Shown here piece by piece: positions 16,883 to 24,064 of a DNA stretch of 64,000 nucleotides. The stretch spans positions 83,353-147,352 of the forward strand of contig NZ_JMLS01000023.1 in assembly GCF_000686845.1 (NCBI RefSeq), written 5' to 3'. Position 1 is the first letter of the stretch, and each line of letters opens with the position of its first letter. A program made the translations under genes and the position numbers. This DNA comes from Paenibacillus sp. UNC451MF. Lineage in GTDB: Bacteria > Bacillota > Bacilli > Paenibacillales > NBRC-103111. The notes under the pieces are model-generated. The model did not search any database. It saw nothing but the letters and a program-made list of their open reading frames with translations, and had not been told where the DNA came from.

Positions 16883-17587
16883 ATGTTACCAAAAGCCGTA
16901 AGTCATGCGAAATGGATCTGTTTCATTGCCGTTCTGCTCGGATTGTTTTTGGCACTAGAACAGGAACAGCAGTCACTGGCACAAAACGGTCCTGTCGATC
17001 ACGGTCAATTCAGTCAAGCCTTGCCAACGTTGTCCCAAAACGTTCAAGCAGCTGCTCAGCCGCAGGCTGCGTCCCAACAGCAGGAAAATAATGTTGCTAA
17101 AGAGACAAAGGCTGTTTCTGCAGTCAAACAAAACACTACCGTTAACTATAACAAAAAGAGCGACAAATATACCTTTTTGCCTAATCTGAAGAAGGACATA
17201 TCCCACTATACTGCGGTGGAAGTGACTGCAACCGGTTATTATGCGGGTAAGGAATCGACAGGTAAAACGCCTGGTCATCCTGAGTATGGAGTCACTTTTT
17301 CCGGGATGAAGGTTCAGCGCGATAAAAACTCTTTCTCAACCATCGCTGCTGACCCGAGCGTTTTTCCTCTTGGAACGGTTCTATGGATTCCGGGGTATGG
17401 ATACGGGATTGTAGCCGATACAGGTAGTGCGATTAAAGGCAAAAGAATTGACTTGTACTTTGAAACCAAAGATCAAGTGTACCGTGAATGGGGCAAAAAA
17501 ACGTTGAATGTATTCGTCGTCAAAAAGGGCGACGGCAAAATTACGAAAATGATTTGGAGCCAGCTGGAGAACGAGATACTGTTTTAA
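16883..17587 (+). CDS. 3D-domain secreted or membrane-anchored protein (YuiC/YocH-like)
   Basis: A 234-residue protein. Residues about 10-27 form a hydrophobic signal or anchor, residues 30-90 a Gln/Ala-rich linker, and the C-terminal part a 3D (Asp-Asp-Asp) domain. The domain shows [45 protein letters not shown]. This double-psi barrel is related to MltA-type lytic transglycosylases and is found in stationary-phase and spore germination muralytic proteins. Probable role: cell wall cleavage outside the membrane. AGGGGAGG lies 13 bases before the ATG, a slightly long spacing. Confidence 0.82.
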   Translation: MLPKAVSHAKWICFIAVLLGLFLALEQEQQSLAQNGPVDHGQFSQALPTLSQNVQAAAQPQAASQQQENNVAKETKAVSAVKQNTTVNYNKKSDKYTFLPNLKKDISHYTAVEVTATGYYAGKESTGKTPGHPEYGVTFSGMKVQRDKNSFSTIAADPSVFPLGTVLWIPGYGYGIVADTGSAIKGKRIDLYFETKDQVYREWGKKTLNVFVVKKGDGKITKMIWSQLENEILF

Positions 17588-17652
17588 ACTTCCAACATAA
17601 ATGGACTTCACCTTACCCATACTAATGCTTGTAAGGGGAGGTGAATAACAAC

Positions 17653-17781
17653 ATGGCTAAGAACAAAAACAAAAAGCAGCAAAACGATACTGAGTTTGCT
17701 GAAGAAGTAGTAGCTAAAAACGTGAAGCAATCAGGACAAAACAATGCAAGCGAAGGTGCCAATCAAAACGCTAAATACTAA
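17653..17781 (+). CDS. Small acid-soluble spore protein, gamma-type-like (42 residues)
   Basis: A short Lys/Asn/Gln-rich protein: a basic MAKNKNKKQQ start, then TEFAEEVVAKNVKQ and a Gln/Asn-rich tail. The EFA-E-x8-VKQ spacing recalls gamma-type SASP (SspE family), which store amino acids in spores. A strong site AAGGGGAGGTG lies 9 bases before the ATG. CATACTA at 17618-17624 resembles the -10 box of forespore sigma factors (SigG/SigF), with only a partial -35. A terminator follows. The gene is well supported as coding by its signals; the family call is moderate because the protein is so short. Confidence 0.62.
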   Translation: MAKNKNKKQQNDTEFAEEVVAKNVKQSGQNNASEGANQNAKY

Positions 17782-17805
17782 TTTAACGGTATGTGAGATA
17801 TGATG

Positions 17806-17846
17806 CAGAAGAGGCGGACGCAATATAGCGTCTGCTTCTTTTTTTG
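17806..17846 (+). terminator. Intrinsic terminator after the SASP-like gene
   Basis: AGAAGAGGCGGACGC and GCGTCTGCTTCT form an imperfect stem around AATATA, followed by seven T. Confidence 0.82.
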
Positions 17847-18010
17847 TTACGATTTATCAGAAAAAAACATACGATATGCACAATCTGCAAGGATTATCGG
17901 GTTAATTCCTGACATTGTTAACGAAATAGAGGTTTTCAAAGCTTATTTTTTAGTGTAAAATGAGGATTATACTGTGATAAAAGTTAACATGAAGAGATAG
18001 GTGATGTCCC

Positions 18011-18391
18011 ATGGAAGAGGTTTTATTGATGGGGAATTCGGTGCAGGTAACGAGACGAAAAGCGGCGGAAGTACTGCCTTTTTTAGAGGTCTATGTGGCT
18101 CGCAAAGAAGAACAGATTGCTGAAATTGAGCAGGTCATCGAGCGTTATGAAAAGAAAAGGATTATGGAAGAACGCAGCTATCGGGCCATGTCATCTTTTC
18201 GTCGAATGTTTGCCGGGAAAAAGCCAGACCATCATCTGGCTGTAGAGTATATTCATTATGTGAAAAAACCCATGGAGCAAATCCGGCAGCTGCGTCTTGA
18301 AATCGAGAAGGCGAAGGCAGTGTTGAACGGAACAGAGCAATCGGATGATGTTGCGATCAGTGAGGAAATGGTTAAAGAGCTTGGCTTGTAG
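18011..18391 (+). CDS. Hypothetical coiled-coil protein
   Basis: A 126-residue soluble protein that I do not recognise. Residues about 30-60 (ARKEEQIAEIEQVIERYEKKRIMEERSY) and 95-115 (EQIRQLRLEIEKAKAVL) are predicted heptad-type helices with a basic middle (SSFRRMFAGKK). No signal peptide, membrane segment or catalytic motif is seen. AGGTGAT lies 5 bases before ATG 18011; an alternative start is ATG 18029. It stands alone between the spore-protein terminator and a lipoprotein gene. Confidence 0.6.
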   Translation: MEEVLLMGNSVQVTRRKAAEVLPFLEVYVARKEEQIAEIEQVIERYEKKRIMEERSYRAMSSFRRMFAGKKPDHHLAVEYIHYVKKPMEQIRQLRLEIEKAKAVLNGTEQSDDVAISEEMVKELGL

Positions 18392-18428
18392 CTCAGATAT
18401 CTCATCAGGCCGTTTATATGAAATTTCA

Positions 18429-18485
18429 GCCCGTGCTCCGGTGCGCGTTGCTTCTATATGAAGCAATAGCGACGGGGTTATTTTG
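18429..18485 (+). terminator. Possible weak terminator after the coiled-coil gene
   Basis: Nested pairing: CCCGT with ACGGGG at the base and GTTGCTTC/GAAGCAAT above a TATAT loop, then TTATTTTG. The U-tract is poor. Confidence 0.4.
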
Positions 18486-18527
18486 TGTTTAAATATCGAT
18501 GGGCGAAACTGGAATCGACTTAAGACT

Positions 18528-18556
18528 TTGCTTTACGACAAAAAAATCGTTATAAT
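18528..18556 (+). promoter_or_regulatory. Probable promoter of the lipoprotein gene
   Basis: A weak -35 TTGCTT (18528-18533), a 17-base spacer and a consensus -10 TATAAT (18551-18556), about 70 bases before the start codon. Confidence 0.45.
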
Positions 18557-18623
18557 GGGTTCAGTCGGGCGGCTGCAGGGTTCAATATCATCTCTGAAAT
18601 ACAATCATGAATGGAGGGATTTG

Positions 18624-19106
18624 ATGATGCGCCAAGTACTCATCATATTTTTTGCCGTAGCATTATTAGTATCAGGATGCACCACCAAACCAGCGGACCA
18701 GGCTCAGCCGGATGCGTCCAAGCAAGAGCAGACACCGTCACCTAGTCCAACGACTTCACCAGCTCCTAACGATGCCAATAAAGGGGATCAAGCCAACAAC
18801 ACAGCTAAGCCTGCCGACCAGTCCTCTAATAAAGAAACGCCTGCACCTGTGGAAGCCCCAAAAGGAGCGAAGGAGCAGCCTATCGTGACGCAGGATCAAT
18901 ATGGCAAAGTCGATTTTGGCATGACGTTTGATGAAGTGTCCAAGAACATGGGAGAAATGGGCAAGCTGATTAGCGAGTTCAAAGAAGGCGACGGCAGTAA
19001 TCCTGTTCAAACCTACGAATACAAATTAAAAGACGGTGGTTCGGTTAAAGTCACGTTCCGTAATGGTAAAGTGACATCCAAATCGGATAGTGCCGGAGGA
19101 AAATAA
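18624..19106 (+). CDS. Lipoprotein with a BLIP/SmpA-like C-terminal domain
   Basis: A 160-residue exported lipoprotein. The signal peptide ends in lipobox LVSGC, followed by a long Pro/Thr/Asn/Gln-rich spacer (about 25-85). The C-terminal part (about 88-155) includes VDFGMTFDEVSKNMGEMGKL and a beta-rich YEYKLKDGGSVKVTFRNGKV. This pattern of a GMTxxEV helix and strand pairs recalls the BLIP/SmpA fold used in protein binding. The role is unknown. ATG 18624 or 18627 both fit the GGAGG at 18613; a longer start at 18483 would hide the signal peptide. A strong terminator follows. Confidence 0.72.
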   Translation: MMRQVLIIFFAVALLVSGCTTKPADQAQPDASKQEQTPSPSPTTSPAPNDANKGDQANNTAKPADQSSNKETPAPVEAPKGAKEQPIVTQDQYGKVDFGMTFDEVSKNMGEMGKLISEFKEGDGSNPVQTYEYKLKDGGSVKVTFRNGKVTSKSDSAGGK

Positions 19107-19113
19107 TAATATG

Positions 19114-19161
19114 AAGGGCTGGCAGAAAGCAAACATGATTTGCTTCCTGCCAGCCCTTTTT
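19114..19161 (+). terminator. Intrinsic terminator, usable from both sides
   Basis: AAGGGCTGGCAG with CTGCCAGCCCTT, with an inner AGCAAA/TTTGCT, then five T. It lies between the convergent lipoprotein and amt genes. Confidence 0.85.
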
Positions 19162-19186
19162 GTATATATGATGCACTATGGTTAAA

Positions 19187-20479
19187 TTATCGTTTTTTTA
19201 ATTGATTCAATTCGATGAAGTCATGATCCTGGCTGTAAGCAGGCACGCCGTGGATACCTACGTCCAGACCGACGAGTTCCTCGTCACGGCTAACCCTAAC
19301 GGGAACAAGCCGGTTAATAAGCTTCAAGGAAAGCCAAGTCAGCGTGAAGCCCCATACAGAGACGATGATAAGTCCTAGTGCTTGTACTCCGAGAAGATTC
19401 CATCCACCGCCGTAGAACAATCCGCTGTAGCTTTGACCGATGCCCTCAGTTAATTCCGGCTTTGCAAACAAGCCAACGGCAAGAGTGCCTATGCTGCCGC
19501 TAATACCGTGGACCGCAAAGGCGCCTACGGGATCATCCACTTTTTTGGAATCCAAATACTCTGTTGCAAATACCATGGCGATGCCGCTGACGGCACCGAT
19601 AAAAATGGCTGCTCCATCACTTACGAAAGCACAGCCTGCTGTGATACTAACCAAGCCGGCTAAGGAACCGTTAATAACCATCGGGGGATCTGCTTTGCGA
19701 TAACGGAATAAGGTGAATAGAATGCAAGTGGCGCCACCCGCAGCAGCGGCAAGCATGGTCGTTACGGCAATGTGCCCGATAGAACCGTTCGTTGCACTTA
19801 GCGTACTGCCGGAGTTAAAGCCGAACCAGCCGAACCAAAGGATAAAGGCGCCTACTGAGGCTAAAGGAAGGTTCGATGGGGGTACGATATTCGGAGTTCC
19901 GTTATCGGAAAATTTCCCGATACGCGGACCAATGAAGATGGCTGCAGCCAGTGCTGAGAATCCTCCCATCGCATGAATGACAGCGGAGCCTGCAAAATCG
20001 ATCATGCCGAGACTTCCGAGCCAGCCGCCGATACTCCAAACCCAATGTCCGGCGATAGGATATATGAGACCTGTCATAGCTATGGTGTAGAGTATATAAG
20101 CGTGGAAGTGAATACGTTCAGCGACGGCACCGGACACAATGGAGATGACTGCAATAACAAAAGCGCATTGGAACAGCCAATACGTATCGTTGGAGATAGA
20201 GAGCTTAATGTGTGTTAGGTCTCCTCCCATCATAAACCCGCTTGTTCCGATGAAGCCAAAGGCATCCTTGCCATACATAAGACCGAATCCGATAAAATAG
20301 AAGATAAGCGCGCCGAATGTGATGTCCACGAATACTTTCATTATGATGCTGACAGCGTTTTTCTGCCGTACGAAGCCTGCTTCCAGAAGGGCGAATCCTC
20401 CTTCCATCAACAAGATCATCGCGGCTGTTAAAACGACCCAGATCGTATCCAATCCACTCGCCAAAGCGGACAAATCCAT
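19187..20479 (-). CDS. amt: Ammonium transporter (Amt/NrgA)
   Basis: A 430-residue Amt/Rh-family channel with about 11 membrane helices. Recognisable parts are LLMEGGFALLEAGFVRQKN at the N-terminus, GHWVWSIGGWLGSLGMIDFAGSAVIH and the second pore histidine in FAVHGISGSIG. It carries ammonium into the cell when nitrogen is scarce. AAGGGAG lies 7 bases before the start on the minus strand. The promoter is consensus, with a TnrA/GlnR-type box just upstream. No glnK/nrgB partner follows; the next gene is convergent, so any PII protein is encoded elsewhere. Confidence 0.95.
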   Translation of the reverse strand: MDLSALASGLDTIWVVLTAAMILLMEGGFALLEAGFVRQKNAVSIIMKVFVDITFGALIFYFIGFGLMYGKDAFGFIGTSGFMMGGDLTHIKLSISNDTYWLFQCAFVIAVISIVSGAVAERIHFHAYILYTIAMTGLIYPIAGHWVWSIGGWLGSLGMIDFAGSAVIHAMGGFSALAAAIFIGPRIGKFSDNGTPNIVPPSNLPLASVGAFILWFGWFGFNSGSTLSATNGSIGHIAVTTMLAAAAGGATCILFTLFRYRKADPPMVINGSLAGLVSITAGCAFVSDGAAIFIGAVSGIAMVFATEYLDSKKVDDPVGAFAVHGISGSIGTLAVGLFAKPELTEGIGQSYSGLFYGGGWNLLGVQALGLIIVSVWGFTLTWLSLKLINRLVPVRVSRDEELVGLDVGIHGVPAYSQDHDFIELNQLKKR

Positions 20480-20526
20480 ATGTTCAACTCCCTTGTAAAC
20501 TGCATTTCGGTCCTTCTACGCCAATC

Positions 20527-20556
20527 ATTATACGGTTTCAATGATAGTTATGTCAA
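20527..20556 (-). promoter_or_regulatory. Promoter of amt
   Basis: On the minus strand TTGACA (20556-20551), an 18-base spacer and TATAAT (20532-20527): both hexamers are perfect. Confidence 0.78.
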
Positions 20557-20563
20557 CGAATGA

Positions 20564-20580
20564 CGTAAGATAAAATGACA
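20564..20580. promoter_or_regulatory. TnrA/GlnR-type operator before amt
   Basis: CGTAAGATAAAATGACA fits TGTNANAWWWTNTNACA except at positions 1 and 11. Its centre lies about 52 bases before the predicted amt start, directly upstream of the -35, the placement at which TnrA activates nrgA in B. subtilis. Confidence 0.62.
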
Positions 20581-20670
20581 TATGATGACGAATAATCGGT
20601 TTTGTGATGAAAGGGATAAATTTTGTGCGCTCCGTTCATTCTATAACTAAAAGAAACAGGAGGATGGACA

Positions 20671-21087
20671 ATGATTCCATTGGATTCTGCCCTGGTAAAC
20701 CGGGAAGAAGCTTACGATCAAATTCGCGATTATTTGCATGATCATCAATTTACTCTAGGTGGCAATTGGGATTACGATCACGGTTATTTTGACCGGGCAA
20801 TAGATAATGAAAATAAAGTGTGGCTGCGTATTCCTTTCGGAGTGACTCACGGTGCATTAGACGGAGATACAAATTCGACAGATGCAATTATTCGCATCGG
20901 TTCTCCTTTTGTCTTGAAGCATTTATATAATGAAGGCTTGGATAAAGAGGCTCAGGTTAACACCTATGGCGCACTAGTTGATCAATTTCAGGAGCCGGTC
21001 GATAAAGATGCTCCTGTTGACGATGAGTGGGTCTCTAAAGCGAAGAGTATTTTGCGGGAAGTCGAAGCGAACTGGGCGGCTCCGTAA
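20671..21087 (+). CDS. yugN: YugN-like family protein
   Basis: A 138-residue cytosolic protein of the YugN-like family. It opens with MIPLDSALV and has the family's GGNWDYDHGYFD (residues 30-41), WLRIPFGVTHGALD and FQEPVDKDAPVDDEW. The function is unknown. AGGAGGATGGACA gives a strong ribosome binding site. It is divergent from amt, with about 190 bases between them, so the shared region may serve both. Its identification rests on the distinctive GGNWDYDHGYFD segment. Confidence 0.82.
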   Translation: MIPLDSALVNREEAYDQIRDYLHDHQFTLGGNWDYDHGYFDRAIDNENKVWLRIPFGVTHGALDGDTNSTDAIIRIGSPFVLKHLYNEGLDKEAQVNTYGALVDQFQEPVDKDAPVDDEWVSKAKSILREVEANWAAP

Positions 21088-21196
21088 GTATCTTTCCTTA
21101 TAAATTTGTGATCTAAGCATGATCGTGAGCAATGAATAGTTACAATAAGTAGTATTAGTGGCATGGGAGTCTGTTATGAGTAGGCGCATTTAAATT

Positions 21197-21231
21197 AAGA
21201 AGAGAAGTTGTCGGGGACAACTTCTCTTCTT
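21197..21231. terminator. Perfect 16-bp inverted repeat, probable terminator
   Basis: AAGAAGAGAAGTTGTC (21197-21212), loop GGG, GACAACTTCTCTTCTT (21216-21231). The T-run after it is short, so termination strength is uncertain. It is the first of several strong hairpins in the 600-base gap between yugN and htrA. Confidence 0.6.
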
Positions 21232-21285
21232 ATTTAAACAGCACGGCAAATATTACTTTTTTTGCCCTATGCTGCCAAAACTAAA

Positions 21286-21437
21286 GCGTGTCCAGGCAAA
21301 CTTTGCTTGCAAAGGAGCCTGGACAGACGCGCCCCTTAGACACTCAACGTCCCTCCAACCACAAGCCTGTTACCGTACTCATGCAAGCGTGTCCTGATGT
21401 TTTTTGCTGATAAGCAAAGAACCTTCAGGACGAACGC
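21286..21437. repeat. Two tandem related hairpins (GCGT-GTCC type)
   Basis: Hairpin 1 (21286-21330): GCGTGTCCAGGC pairs with GCCTGGAC-AG-ACGC around CTTTGC/GCAAAG. Hairpin 2 (21387-21437): GCGTGTCCTGA pairs with TCAGGAC-GA-ACGC around TTTGCT/AGCAAA. Both keep GCGT/ACGC and GTCC/GGAC with a 2-base bulge on the 3' side, while the middle differs yet still pairs. The copies are 101 bases apart. No open reading frame explains the region. Confidence 0.6.
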
Positions 21438-21493
21438 GATCCACCCACTAACGTACCATCGAAGTTGCACACCCTACTCCCACCACCGAGTTT

Positions 21494-21554
21494 GCGGGGT
21501 CCAGGGGCGCCAGCGCCCAGGGTCCCCCTTGAGAGCAAGGGGGGATATAGGGGG
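21494..21554. repeat. G-rich intergenic hairpin pair
   Basis: GGGCGC/GCGCCC (21505-21518) around CA is followed by CCCCCTT (21524-21530) with AAGGGGG (21537-21543) around GAGAGC. GGGTCC-type direct repeats flank the first hairpin and GATATAGGGGGATAG follows the second. It looks like a dispersed intergenic element; only one copy is in the window. Confidence 0.45.
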
Positions 21555-21597
21555 ATAGACTCTATTGACCTTTCTTTTTAACTCCGATTCATTTAAT

Positions 21598-21633
21598 TTT
21601 AAGGTTTCTTTAAGGTTACAAATGCATTATATA
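21598..21633 (+). promoter_or_regulatory. Direct repeat before htrA, probable response-regulator site
   Basis: TTTAAGGTT occurs twice (21598-21606 and 21609-21617) with an exact 11-base period. It lies 10 bases upstream of a -10-like TATATA (21628-21633) and stands in place of a -35 box. This is the usual layout of OmpR-family activation sites. The response regulator encoded at 23371 is the natural candidate. Confidence 0.55.
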
Positions 21634-21691
21634 GTCAAAGATAGCAAGTAGCACTCAGAACCTTAAAGCCTGATGAACGGAGGGTTTTACA

Positions 21692-23248
21692 ATGGATGAT
21701 AAAAAAAATTATGACGACTTCTTTCGCCGTCAAGACGGTGAAACTAATGATACTTCATCACGTGAGACCGACAAATCGGATGTGAATGAATCGCAGCAAG
21801 AACGACCTTCATACTATTATTCCTACGGGCCTTATAAATCTTCGATGGGAAATGAAGAAACGCCGAGTTCTACAACAGCGAGCTCCAGCGAAGGAGATAC
21901 TCGAGTTGAAATGACGCCTCCCAAACCGCTGCGCAGCTTCTCGTACAATGGACAGGACGGTGGAATGCCTCAAGATCCAATGAGAAACTGGCAGTACGAA
22001 CCGAAGAAGCGAACATCTTCGTTCAGAAGCGCATTTATCTCTTTTGTGGCGGGTGCTGTAGTCGTAGGAAGCTTAATGTTCGCTTCCGATAAGATGAACT
22101 GGTTTACTGGTTCTCAAGGAGTAATGGGCAGCAGCGCGAACTCAGGAGCAACCGCCCAATCCTCTAGCGGCAACGGAGCGGTCAAGCCTACATCCCTTAA
22201 TCTCGGCAGACCGGATAATATTGCGCAAATCGCCGAGCAATCCGGGCCGGCAGTAGTCAAAATTGAGACGAAGGTGAAGGCTAAGGCAAGCAGCGGCAAT
22301 TCGATCTTTGATGATCCGTTTTTCCGCCAGTTTTTCGGAGATGACGGACGCTCCCAGCAGAAGCAAAAAGGAAAAGACAGTGAGCAGCTTCAGCCTGGTG
22401 GGATGGGGACAGGATTTATTTTTGAAAAGTCCGGCTACATCTTAACCAACGAGCACGTTATTGACGGTGCTGATGAAATTTGGGTAACCGTGCAAGGGTA
22501 TCAACAACCATTTAAAGCTCAGCTATTGGGTAACAGCTATGATCTTGATCTGGCTGCTTTGAAAATTGATGCGACGGACGGCAAAGATTTTGCTTCCCTA
22601 CCGCTAGGTAAAGCAGAAGATACGAATGTAGGAGATTGGGTTGTTGCTATCGGGAATCCTTACGGATTTGACCACACAGTAACAGTTGGGGTGTTGAGCG
22701 CCAAAGAACGCCCGATCTCTATTCTGGACACGCAAGGAACCCGAGAATACAAGCACTTGCTGCAAACGGATGCTTCCATTAACCCTGGTAACTCCGGTGG
22801 ACCTCTGTTGAACTTGAATGGTGAGGTCATTGGGATTAATACCGCGGTTAGCGCACAAGCTCAAGGCATTGGTTTCGCTATTCCGACAAGTACGATTTCA
22901 AGCGTTCTGGATAATCTCAAAAATAATGTGAAAATTCCTAAAGAACCATCTCCTTATATTGGGGTAGCGATGGCTGCTATCGATAAGGACTGGGTTTCCG
23001 AACTGAAGCTTGAAAATACGGATGGGGCTATTATCTCGGATGTCGTAAGAAAAAGTCCTGCCTTTAAAGCCGGCTTGAGACCGTACGATGTCATCGTTGA
23101 AGTCAATGGTGCCAAAGTAAAAACGACTCAAGAAGTACAAGATAAAATTAAAGCATTGAAGGTCGATGATAAAGTGACGCTCGGCGTCATGCGTGATGGC
23201 AAAAAAGAGAATGTGACCGTTGTCGTCGGCGATAAAAACGCGGAATAA
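21692..23248 (+). CDS. htrA: HtrA/DegP-type membrane-anchored serine protease
   Basis: A 518-residue S1C protease. Residues 1-110 are a polar cytoplasmic region, 112-131 a membrane anchor, about 170-395 the trypsin-like domain and about 410-512 one PDZ domain. The catalytic triad is His255 (NEHVIDGA), Asp286 (DLDLAAL) and Ser368 (NPGNSGGPL). It degrades misfolded proteins outside the membrane. GGAGGG lies 10 bases before the ATG. A terminator separates it from a two-component pair transcribed in the same direction, as in htrA/CssRS arrangements, and the direct repeat in its promoter may be that regulator's target. Confidence 0.93.
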   Translation: MDDKKNYDDFFRRQDGETNDTSSRETDKSDVNESQQERPSYYYSYGPYKSSMGNEETPSSTTASSSEGDTRVEMTPPKPLRSFSYNGQDGGMPQDPMRNWQYEPKKRTSSFRSAFISFVAGAVVVGSLMFASDKMNWFTGSQGVMGSSANSGATAQSSSGNGAVKPTSLNLGRPDNIAQIAEQSGPAVVKIETKVKAKASSGNSIFDDPFFRQFFGDDGRSQQKQKGKDSEQLQPGGMGTGFIFEKSGYILTNEHVIDGADEIWVTVQGYQQPFKAQLLGNSYDLDLAALKIDATDGKDFASLPLGKAEDTNVGDWVVAIGNPYGFDHTVTVGVLSAKERPISILDTQGTREYKHLLQTDASINPGNSGGPLLNLNGEVIGINTAVSAQAQGIGFAIPTSTISSVLDNLKNNVKIPKEPSPYIGVAMAAIDKDWVSELKLENTDGAIISDVVRKSPAFKAGLRPYDVIVEVNGAKVKTTQEVQDKIKALKVDDKVTLGVMRDGKKENVTVVVGDKNAE

Positions 23249-23280
23249 AACCTACACAGAAAAGGGTTAGAAATAAAAGA

Positions 23281-23323
23281 AAGAAGTAGAGCGAAGCCTA
23301 GTCTGTTGCTCTGCTTCTTTTTG
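23281..23323 (+). terminator. Intrinsic terminator after htrA
   Basis: AAGAAGTAGAGC pairs with GCTCTGCTTCTT, with a 15-base loop and five T. Confidence 0.75.
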
Positions 23324-23370
23324 TATCCGGAACATGTATTTTGTTACAATAGAATGAAGGTGGTGCTCAG

Positions 23371-24063
23371 ATGAGAGAAAAAATATTGGTAATAGATGAC
23401 GACGAGAAAATTACATCCATGCTTAGACGGTCTCTGGCATTTGAAGGTTATACCGTATTCACAGCTAATCATGGTATGGATGGGTTAAAGCAAATATTAG
23501 AGCACGACCCGGATGCCGTGATTTTGGATGTTATGATGCCACAGCTGGACGGGTGGGAGGTTGTAAGACGTATACGAGAGGGTGGAGCGACGGTTCCTGT
23601 ACTCATGCTGACGGCCAAGGATGAGATCGCAGATCGGGTGAAGGGTTTGGATAGCGGGGCTGATGATTATTTGGTCAAGCCTTTTGCGTTGGAGGAGCTT
23701 CTTGCGAGAATTCGTGTGCTGCTGCGCAGAAAGACAGCTGATAAATCGGAGCAGGCGACGAATCGGCTGCAGTATCAAGATGTGTTCATGGATCTGGACA
23801 CGCGAGAAGTATTTCGCGGCGGTCAATTGGTTGAATTGACGACCAAAGAATTTGAGCTTTTGCATCTATTTATGCAAAATCCGAAGCGGGTGCTCTCGCG
23901 AGATCTGATAATGGAAAAAATATGGGGTTACGATTACAGCGGCGAGTCCAACGTGCTTGAGGTCTACATTGCTCTGCTACGACAAAAAACGGAGGAGCAT
24001 GGGCATAAGCGGATGATACAAACCGTTCGCGGCGCCGGATATGTACTGAGAGGAGAGGGATGA
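23371..24063 (+). CDS. OmpR-family response regulator
   Basis: A 230-residue regulator. The receiver domain (1-120) has the acidic pair DDD (9-11), a phosphoacceptor Asp in LDVMMP and a Lys in LVKPF. It is followed by a winged-helix DNA-binding domain (about 130-228). It is paired with the histidine kinase 2 bases downstream. Position after htrA suggests a secretion- or envelope-stress role like CssR; this is inference. AAGGTGGTGC gives the ribosome binding site. Confidence 0.92.
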   Translation: MREKILVIDDDEKITSMLRRSLAFEGYTVFTANHGMDGLKQILEHDPDAVILDVMMPQLDGWEVVRRIREGGATVPVLMLTAKDEIADRVKGLDSGADDYLVKPFALEELLARIRVLLRRKTADKSEQATNRLQYQDVFMDLDTREVFRGGQLVELTTKEFELLHLFMQNPKRVLSRDLIMEKIWGYDYSGESNVLEVYIALLRQKTEEHGHKRMIQTVRGAGYVLRGEG

Positions 24064-24064
24064 C

